NCBI GenBank assembly: GCA_964369225.1
Contig: CAYJER010000002.1
Span: 62,001-126,000 of the forward strand
Length of the DNA: 64,000 nucleotides
Origin: SIG603 sp964369225
GTDB lineage: Bacteria; Bacillota; Clostridia; Oscillospirales; Acutalibacteraceae
Direction: 5' to 3'
The position numbers were made by a program, and so were the translations under genes. Under the pieces are notes generated by a model. It worked only from the letters and a program-made list of their open reading frames with translations, did not search any database and was not told the origin of the DNA. Each line of letters begins with the position of its first letter. Positions within the stretch are counted from its first letter, which is position 1. Positions 58,550-64,000 of this stretch are shown in pieces.

Positions 58550-59335
58550 TCACTCCTCTATTTTGGTAGTAGTAATTTCTATTTCAAAATACATTTCTAT
58601 AAATTTTGTGGCTTCTATAATCTCTTCTTTAGTATAATCAAGCCTATTTGCTACAACCCATTTATCTTCATTCGTGTCTTTTCTATGGATAACCGCTATC
58701 ACAAATCCATCAAAAGTATCTTTTTTGATTTCATCTGCACCCATTATATAAGCTTCTTGATATTTATTATCTTTTAGCGGAAACTCTTTGACATATCCAT
58801 AGTTTAGTTCGTAAACTATGTCATTATACCGTGGATGAGTTGAGTCCTTTGGTCTGTCTACGATTACCGTTACTGGACAACCTAGCATATTAATTCCCAA
58901 AAAAGTGTTAGTAATATTATCTGGCGTGTCATAATAAAAAGCACAATTGTAGTCGTTAATCTTATCTGAATGTTCTGAGTTATACGCAAAAAACAAGGCA
59001 TCCATAATACATATTCCCTTTGCTTTAGCTATACCTTTAATTAATCTTTTATAAACTTTTCCAATATCAAAATGCGTAGGAGTAGTATATTTACTCTTTA
59101 AAAAATAGTCTTCCTCACCAGTTTCTAAATTATAATCATTTACAAAATCATCTGTTACTCTATCTATATTATCACTGTGATAAACATCCGCTAATTTATA
59201 TATTTTGAGTATTGCACCTTTACCTAAAGTGTTTACTACATATCTTGAATTATTTTTAGTCTTTCTTGCAATATATTCTATAAGACTACAAGTAAAAAAC
59301 AAATCATTATCTTGTTTTGATTCTCTTCCTATCAT
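58550..59335 (-). CDS. DUF3791-like module fused to pyrophosphatase-like domain
   Basis: Two or three modules can be seen in 261 residues. The first (NDLFFTCSLIEYIARKTKNN and on to residue 70) looks like DUF3791. A second stretch (HFDIGKVYKRLI to FYYDTPDNI) is a helical segment often found with it. The last 115 residues (GCPVTVIVDRPKDSTHPRYN, ELNYGYV, AYIMGADEI, VIAVIHRKDTNEDKWVVA) match small clostridial proteins annotated as inorganic pyrophosphatase. The acidic metal ligands of true family I enzymes (DGDPLD) are not obvious, so activity is uncertain. It is coupled to the DUF1638 gene by a four-base overlap. Confidence 0.65.
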   Translation of the reverse strand: MIGRESKQDNDLFFTCSLIEYIARKTKNNSRYVVNTLGKGAILKIYKLADVYHSDNIDRVTDDFVNDYNLETGEEDYFLKSKYTTPTHFDIGKVYKRLIKGIAKAKGICIMDALFFAYNSEHSDKINDYNCAFYYDTPDNITNTFLGINMLGCPVTVIVDRPKDSTHPRYNDIVYELNYGYVKEFPLKDNKYQEAYIMGADEIKKDTFDGFVIAVIHRKDTNEDKWVVANRLDYTKEEIIEATKFIEMYFEIEITTTKIEE

Positions 59336-59409
59336 TCTATTATCTCCTCTGCTGATATTAAATTAATGCTTTATTCCTCGTGATTATCTTTTGTTGCTTA
59401 TTATTTTGT

Positions 59410-59727
59410 TTAATCATCATATTTACATACATACTTACAATATATATCACTATCAGCTATTGTATTAATCAACACTTTATACCTTTTAATTTTAAAACCT
59501 AAAATATTATATATCTTAATTTTAGCTTTACATTTTTTATTTTGATACAACTCCCACGTAACTGTTCCAAAAACTCTAGGTAAATATTCATATATAGAAC
59601 CTAGAATATCAGCAGTTACAGCATTACGAGAAAAATTCATAGGTTTATCATGTGGCCCTTCTATATCATCTGCCATGCACACACTGTCTCGTAATATTAT
59701 TATTCTCATCTCTTTTTCCATTATCAA
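59410..59727 (-). CDS. small protein of unknown function
   Basis: I recognise no domain in these 105 residues. The core RIIILRDSVCMADDIEGPHD at about 7-26 resembles uncharacterised small proteins of Clostridia, followed by a beta-rich half with YLPRVFGTVTWEL and a basic middle. The start is probably the TTG at 59727, which overlaps the DUF2500 stop (TTGA) and has GGAG six bases upstream; an ATG at 59721 is possible. It is co-transcribed with the DUF2500 gene. A role as an immunity-type protein is only a guess. Confidence 0.55.
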   Translation of the reverse strand: MIMEKEMRIIILRDSVCMADDIEGPHDKPMNFSRNAVTADILGSIYEYLPRVFGTVTWELYQNKKCKAKIKIYNILGFKIKRYKVLINTIADSDIYCKYVCKYDD

Positions 59728-60101
59728 TTATAACTCCGACTAAACCCTAAAAATCTAGTTCCTTGGAATTTTAAAATTCCCTTATCACCCTCTACCATCA
59801 TTCCATAATTATAACTATCAACTAATAGTTCTAACCTATCACGACTTTCAAATTCAAATGTAACATAATAACTGCTTCTAACAGTACTGTGTGAAACACT
59901 GTTAGAAGAGTGATTATTATGCCTTCTAAAGTCTGTTCTTTTAGTTACTATTGTTGCCGAAACATCTAAAATAGGAGAGTTATTATTCTTTTTCCATGTT
60001 GAAACGCCTTTGACTCCTATGCCTATAAACATTGATATCACAACAATAAAGCCAACTATAACCATTATAGGTATTACTGAAAAAGCAAAATCCATGCCCA
60101 T
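59724..60101 (-). CDS. DUF2500 family membrane protein
   Basis: The 125 residues fit DUF2500: one N-terminal membrane helix (about residues 8-29), a linker, then a small beta domain with the family-like ATIVTKRTDFRRH, YYVTFEFESRDRLEL and GDKGILKFQGTRFLGF. The beta domain lies after the helix. Function is unknown. A Ser/His/Asn-rich stretch (NNHSSNSVSHS) in the middle is lineage-specific and common in this family. It follows the acyltransferase by 15 bases and precedes the small unknown gene with a four-base overlap. Confidence 0.85.
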   Translation of the reverse strand: MGMDFAFSVIPIMVIVGFIVVISMFIGIGVKGVSTWKKNNNSPILDVSATIVTKRTDFRRHNNHSSNSVSHSTVRSSYYVTFEFESRDRLELLVDSYNYGMMVEGDKGILKFQGTRFLGFSRSYN

Positions 60102-60116
60102 GATTTATCCTCCATA

Positions 60117-61154
60117 TTAAAACAGATATTTTAAAAAGTCAAATTTCTTTTTCTTTTGTAGTTTTATCACAAGCAAACCTAACAATATATTTACAACAAG
60201 CACTATTATATATAATTCTAAGTTGTTAAAGTTTGCAATAAAATTTGTTATGTAAAAACTAATAAAAAGGTGGAAACCAAAAATAATTACAGATAATTTC
60301 CTTGCATCATATGCAAATTGCAGATTTTTTTTCGGTAATTTAACCGAACATAAACATAAAAATGCAAAAATTGCTACTACAGGAGTTAAGAAAATCATAT
60401 TCTGCTCTTTATGATTAGTAAGAGATTTAATCCAATACTCTTCAATATTCATAATTAAGAAAGCCGACACAGCACAAATTGCATAAATTACTGGTCTAAG
60501 GCGTATTCTATGACTGTTTTCACTTAACAAGTAACCTATACACACCATTGGAAAACCAAAAAATAATCCATTTCTAGTAGAATAAAACACCATGTTATGT
60601 AGCTGTAAAAATTGGTTTATACCAGAGAAACCAGATAATAGATTAGAGTAAGCATCACCAAAAACACCAATAGTATAAAGTACAATAATTAATGGAACCA
60701 ATACTTTGTTTGAAACTTTTAGTTTTTGAGTAACGAAATACGCTAGTACAAACGCTACTAATAAACCAACAAAATACCATAATTGTAATGTACCATTTAT
60801 AAAATAGTTTCTTACAAGTCTTAACGCAATATCGCCGAACGAAAGTCCCTCGCTTATATATCCTATAAGAATTTGTGGCAGATAAAGCAAAGAATATACT
60901 ATATACATAAGAACTATTCTATGTATATGCCTTAAAAACTTGTCTTTATCTTTTATTGATCTCGAACCAAAGTATCCCGATGTAATAAAGAATATAGGCA
61001 CTGCTACTCTCGAGAATACTTGGCCGAACCAAAAAGAAAACTCTGAATTAATTTGTGCAAACGGAGTTAAATGTATTGCAACTACCAAAAAGCTTAAGAA
61101 AACCTTAAAAAAGTCCAGTACCATGTACTCACTTTTATCTTTTAATAAATTCAT
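60117..61154 (-). CDS. Acyltransferase family 3 membrane protein
   Basis: This is an integral membrane acyltransferase (OafA/YrhL-like, Acyl_transf_3) of 345 residues with about ten membrane helices. The N-terminal signature DFFKVFLSFLVVAIHLTPF near residues 14-32 contains the conserved His, and the R near VAVPIFFITSGYF follows. Family members O-acetylate polysaccharides, peptidoglycan or antibiotics; the target here is not visible. It is the first gene of the small group that continues with DUF2500. The ATG follows TAAAAGGGAATAGT. Confidence 0.9.
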   Translation of the reverse strand: MNLLKDKSEYMVLDFFKVFLSFLVVAIHLTPFAQINSEFSFWFGQVFSRVAVPIFFITSGYFGSRSIKDKDKFLRHIHRIVLMYIVYSLLYLPQILIGYISEGLSFGDIALRLVRNYFINGTLQLWYFVGLLVAFVLAYFVTQKLKVSNKVLVPLIIVLYTIGVFGDAYSNLLSGFSGINQFLQLHNMVFYSTRNGLFFGFPMVCIGYLLSENSHRIRLRPVIYAICAVSAFLIMNIEEYWIKSLTNHKEQNMIFLTPVVAIFAFLCLCSVKLPKKNLQFAYDARKLSVIIFGFHLFISFYITNFIANFNNLELYIIVLVVNILLGLLVIKLQKKKKFDFLKYLF

Positions 61155-61192
61155 ACTATTCCCTTTTAATTATAACTTATAAAGTTATAAAA

Positions 61193-62605
61193 TCATTCCC
61201 TACCACTCCAACAATAGGTGCAGAGTGTGCTAGGGTCTATTCCTATTGACTCAACTAAATCATCTAATCTGTGGAATCTTAGTGAAGTAAAGTTAAGTCT
61301 CTTTCTTATTTCTTCTACCATATCATGGTAATTCTTGCTGTCAGGATCAGCATAATCAAACAATACCTCGTCTGAAACATTTTCTCCCTCACGTTCTTTA
61401 ATAATTCTTCTTGTGATTAGGTCTAAATGAGAATTAGAACGTGAGAAGTCTAAGTATTTACAACCAAAAAGAAGTGGCGGACAAGCAGGCCTAATGTGAA
61501 CTTCTTTAGCTCCACTTTGGTAAAGAAATTCTGTAGTCTCGCCTAATTGAGTTCCTCTAACTATAGAGTCGTCTATAAGTAGTAGGCTCTTATCCTTGAT
61601 TAAATCTTCAATTGCTATAAGTTTCATTTTAGCAATTAAATTTCTTTGTGATTGCTGAGTAGGCATGAATGATCTAGGCCATGTAGGAGTATATTTAATA
61701 AATGGTCTTGCAAAAGGAGTACCAGACTCATTGGCATAACCTATAGCATGAGCCGTACCAGAGTCAGGCACACCGGCTACAATGTCAGCTTTAATGTTGT
61801 CTCTTTTAGCAAGCATTTTACCACATACATATCTCATAGCCTCAACATTAACACCCTCGTATCCTGCTGTAGGGTAGCCGTAATAAACCCAAAGGAAAGA
61901 ACAAATCTTAAGTTTGTCTTGCTGTGCTTCTGCCTTAACTATAACTTCATCCTTAGAAACCTCTACAATTTCGGCAGGACCTAGTTCCCTTAGTTTAGAA
62001 TAACCTAAATTATGGAAAGAAAAATCTTCAAAAGCTAAACAATGAGCATCTTCTTTTTTTCCTATAACTATAGGAGTTCTTCCGAATTTGTCTCTTGCTG
62101 CTATTATCTTGTCATTTTTTAAGATAAGAATAGACATTGAACCCTCAATTTTTTCTTGAGCGTACTTTATTCCCTCTATTAGACATGGTTTAGTGTTAAT
62201 TAGTCTTGCTGTAAGCTCTGTAGAATTTACATTCCCGTCACTCATTTCAAAGAATTGGGCGTTTCCATGGCTTAAAAGCTCGTCTTCGAGTTGCTTCTTG
62301 TTTGCTATTTTTCCTAAAGTAGTTATAGCGTAACTACCTAAGTGAGATCTCACAAGTAAAGGCTGTGGATCTGTGTCAGAAATACAACCTATTCCTGTTT
62401 GTCCCTCTAGCGACTTTAAATCGTGTTCAAACTTTGTTCTAAAAGGTGTATTCTCAATGTTATGAATTATACGATTATAGCCTGTCTCATTATTGTATAC
62501 TGCCATTCCTCCACGCCTTGTGCCTAGATGAGAATGATAATCTATTCCAAAAAACAACTCCAACTCACAATTTTCTTTTGATGCTATGCCAAAAAAACCG
62601 CCCAT
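61193..62605 (-). CDS. PurF-like amidophosphoribosyltransferase without N-terminal Cys
   Basis: The protein has the full layout of PurF: an Ntn glutaminase domain (1-240), then a PRTase domain with LLLIDDSIVRGTQLGE near residues 345-360. The catalytic residue 2, a Cys in MCG of all active PurF, is here Gly (MGGFFGI). Glutamine hydrolysis by the normal route is therefore unlikely. Cysteines that match the iron-sulfur ligands of the Bacillus enzyme remain (ICSF, FGCKY, LCTYCWSG). It may use ammonia or act otherwise. No other purine genes are near. Such MGG paralogues occur, from memory, in Clostridia and Bacteroides. Confidence 0.8.
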   Translation of the reverse strand: MGGFFGIASKENCELELFFGIDYHSHLGTRRGGMAVYNNETGYNRIIHNIENTPFRTKFEHDLKSLEGQTGIGCISDTDPQPLLVRSHLGSYAITTLGKIANKKQLEDELLSHGNAQFFEMSDGNVNSTELTARLINTKPCLIEGIKYAQEKIEGSMSILILKNDKIIAARDKFGRTPIVIGKKEDAHCLAFEDFSFHNLGYSKLRELGPAEIVEVSKDEVIVKAEAQQDKLKICSFLWVYYGYPTAGYEGVNVEAMRYVCGKMLAKRDNIKADIVAGVPDSGTAHAIGYANESGTPFARPFIKYTPTWPRSFMPTQQSQRNLIAKMKLIAIEDLIKDKSLLLIDDSIVRGTQLGETTEFLYQSGAKEVHIRPACPPLLFGCKYLDFSRSNSHLDLITRRIIKEREGENVSDEVLFDYADPDSKNYHDMVEEIRKRLNFTSLRFHRLDDLVESIGIDPSTLCTYCWSGRE

Positions 62606-62641
62606 ATATTCTTTCCTTGCCTTTCTAATTTAAAACCGATA

Positions 62642-63496
62642 TTAACCTTCGTACTTAACTATCTCTATTTTTTCTATAATTACATCTTCTGTTGGTTTGT
62701 TATACATAGCGTCAGCCTCAACTGTGCTGATTTGATCTGCTATCTCTAAACCTTCATAAACTTGTGCAAAAACAGTGTGACCGTTTCCGCCAGCGTTTAA
62801 AGCTCCATCAAGATTTAAGTTTCCGCCATCTTTATAAACTTCTTTAATAGCGTCAGTAATTAAATCTGTGTTTACAGGGTAAAATCCGTATTGAGCATAG
62901 AATAGGTCTTCATTAGGAAGGTACATATCTTGATATATTTGCTCGTTATAATCCCAATCTGGAACCGCTGTGTTTGTGTTAATAAAGAACTGTGAGCCAT
63001 TTGTTGCAGGTCCTGCATTAGCCATAGCCACTGAACCTCTAATGTTTAAAAGCTTGTCAGAGAACTCATCTTCAAAATCAGCACCCCAAACACTCTCGCC
63101 ACCTGTACCATTGCCTAGTGGATCTCCGCCTTGAATCATAAAGTCTTCAATAACACGGTGGAATATTAGTCCATCAAAGTAACCATCTACAGCATGTTTT
63201 TTGAAATTATATACTGTCATAGGTGCTATTTCTGGGAAAAATCTTAATTTAATCACACCCATATTTGTTGTTATAATCGCTACTTCCTCGCCTACCTCTG
63301 GATTTTCAAGTTGGAAGCCAACTTCCTCATTTGTACCTACTGCTACCAGTGTGTCTTTTTCTACAAGACTTGTGTTTTCAAGTACACTTGTTTCATCTGT
63401 TATTTTGCCTATTTCATCTTCTGATACTGAACTAGAACAAGCTACTGTGCCAAACGCAAGTATTGCTGCTAATGCTAAAATAATTAGTTTTTTCAT
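62642..63496 (-). CDS. Cyclophilin-type peptidyl-prolyl isomerase lipoprotein
   Basis: This is an exported cyclophilin of 284 residues. The N-terminus is a lipoprotein signal, MKKLIILALAAILAFGTVAC, with Cys20 as lipid site. After a linker of about 50 residues the PPIase domain shows GVIKLRFFPEIAPMTVYNF, the active GLIFHRVIEDFMIQGGDPLGNG near 109-130 and GSQFFINT near 167. An insert with NEDLFYAQYGFYP is longer than in minimal cyclophilins. It assists folding of exported proteins. It follows no operon partner and diverges from the S1 gene. Confidence 0.94.
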   Translation of the reverse strand: MKKLIILALAAILAFGTVACSSSVSEDEIGKITDETSVLENTSLVEKDTLVAVGTNEEVGFQLENPEVGEEVAIITTNMGVIKLRFFPEIAPMTVYNFKKHAVDGYFDGLIFHRVIEDFMIQGGDPLGNGTGGESVWGADFEDEFSDKLLNIRGSVAMANAGPATNGSQFFINTNTAVPDWDYNEQIYQDMYLPNEDLFYAQYGFYPVNTDLITDAIKEVYKDGGNLNLDGALNAGGNGHTVFAQVYEGLEIADQISTVEADAMYNKPTEDVIIEKIEIVKYEG

Positions 63497-63622
63497 CGTA
63501 TTAATCCTTTCAATTTACATTCATTATAATTATATAAAAAATTTGTTAAATTTGCAAGCATTATTTTATGAACACGAGCATATTAATTATCAAAAGAGAA
63601 ATTGAAAGGACTGACAAACTAT

Positions 63623-64000
63623 ATGAAGTTTTATCCGGAGGGTTATCTATTTAATACAAAAGAAAACAAATTATTTTTAAGCACAGCCACAATGCTAACA
63701 GAAGCATACAAAGAACAATTCATATTGGAGGCTAAGGCAATATTGTGTGACAGCAAACACAATATAATTGTAGACCTGCACTGCATGAAAGGGATTATCC
63801 CACGTGAAGAGGGGGCAATAGGAATACGTGAGGGAACTGTTAGAGACATAGCCATTATCTCAAGAGTAAATAAGGCGGTGTCATTTATCATTACAGATTT
63901 TGCAAGAGATGAAAACGGCCAACTAATAGCCATACTTTCAAGAAGACTTGCACAAGAAAGATGCCGAGACACATTTATAGAAAGTCTAAAAGTCGGTGAT
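63623..64000 (+). CDS. S1 RNA-binding-domain protein, 3' truncated by window
   Basis: An open frame begins at ATG 63623 and is still open at the window edge after 126 codons. It reads MKFYPEGYLFNTKENKLFLS, then ILCDSKHNIIVDLHCMKGIIP and REEGAIGIREGTVRDIAIIS, then LSRRLAQERCRDTF. This matches the N-terminal part of a clostridial S1-like protein in which an unusual region precedes the S1 domain. S1 proteins bind RNA or ribosomes. AAAGGA lies about 12 bases upstream. The minus-strand frame across it is a shadow. Confidence 0.8.
   Translation, partial: MKFYPEGYLFNTKENKLFLSTATMLTEAYKEQFILEAKAILCDSKHNIIVDLHCMKGIIPREEGAIGIREGTVRDIAIISRVNKAVSFIITDFARDENGQLIAILSRRLAQERCRDTFIESLKVGD

Noticed and set aside
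63643..63972. 109-codon minus-strand frame at the right edge
   Set aside because: It is the shadow of the plus-strand S1-domain gene, whose reading frame matches a known family and stays open to the edge.

Overview
The window is AT-rich chromosomal DNA from a spore-forming, anaerobic Firmicute of the class Clostridia. The evidence is the sporulation genes (yabP, yabQ, spmA, spmB, a SpoVB-type flippase), a bifunctional Rel enzyme, HemZ, a low-GC Gram-positive style penicillin-binding protein and strong AGGAGG ribosome binding sites. A Lachnospirales-like lineage would fit, but I cannot fix the family from this sequence. Most of it is ordinary core genome. There is one run of 100 Ns at 11672-11771, inside a tandem repeat.

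Layout. 0-4 kb (minus): SpoVB-like flippase, mazG, hup, rqcP, yabP and yabQ, the conserved block that normally continues into divIC, which is not visible here. 4-11.5 kb (minus): a uridine-kinase-like ATPase and a recJ-rel-MBL-hemZ operon. 11.5-16.3 kb: two repeat loci of one family flank a DUF624 gene, an unknown membrane protein and a plus-strand group (HD protein, TSCPD protein, YfcE-type phosphoesterase, fba). 16.3-23.5 kb (minus): lysC, thrB and hom behind an HTH-ACT regulator, then a class A PBP and a zinc-ribbon protein. 23.6-28.3 kb (minus): rlmB, a P-type ATPase-like protein that has lost its catalytic motifs, and a PepV-type dipeptidase. 28.3-30.9 kb (plus): a 29-codon leader ORF, spmA, spmB, a small membrane protein, prmC and tRNA-Leu(UAA). 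31.2-35.7 kb (plus): three cyclic-di-GMP genes.

35.7-47.5 kb is the accessory-looking part: a MarR/MATE operon with a very clear operator-promoter; a His/Cys-rich protein, YbaN and a 'nitrous oxide-stimulated promoter' family gene behind a decayed ABC exporter; a MacB-like ABC transporter with a GNAT-like gene; and VOC, nitroreductase, HxlR and YibE/F genes. 47.7-51.5 kb (plus): malQ and glgP for glycogen or maltodextrin breakdown. 51.8-61.2 kb (minus): a tightly overlapping set with a U32 protein, mltG, 5-formyl-THF cyclo-ligase, a DJ-1 protein, nadE, a DUF1638 protein, a pyrophosphatase-like fusion, two small proteins and an acyltransferase. 61.2-64 kb: a PurF-like protein without its glutaminase cysteine, a cyclophilin lipoprotein, and the start of an S1-domain gene that runs off the right edge.

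No CRISPR array, integrase, transposase or prophage was found. The points most worth a second look are the P-type ATPase pseudoenzyme, the DUF1638/pyrophosphatase-like genes fused onto the nadE operon, the Cys-less PurF paralogue, the internal start in lysC, the leader ORF before spmA, and palindromic repeats whose two arms vary together between copies.
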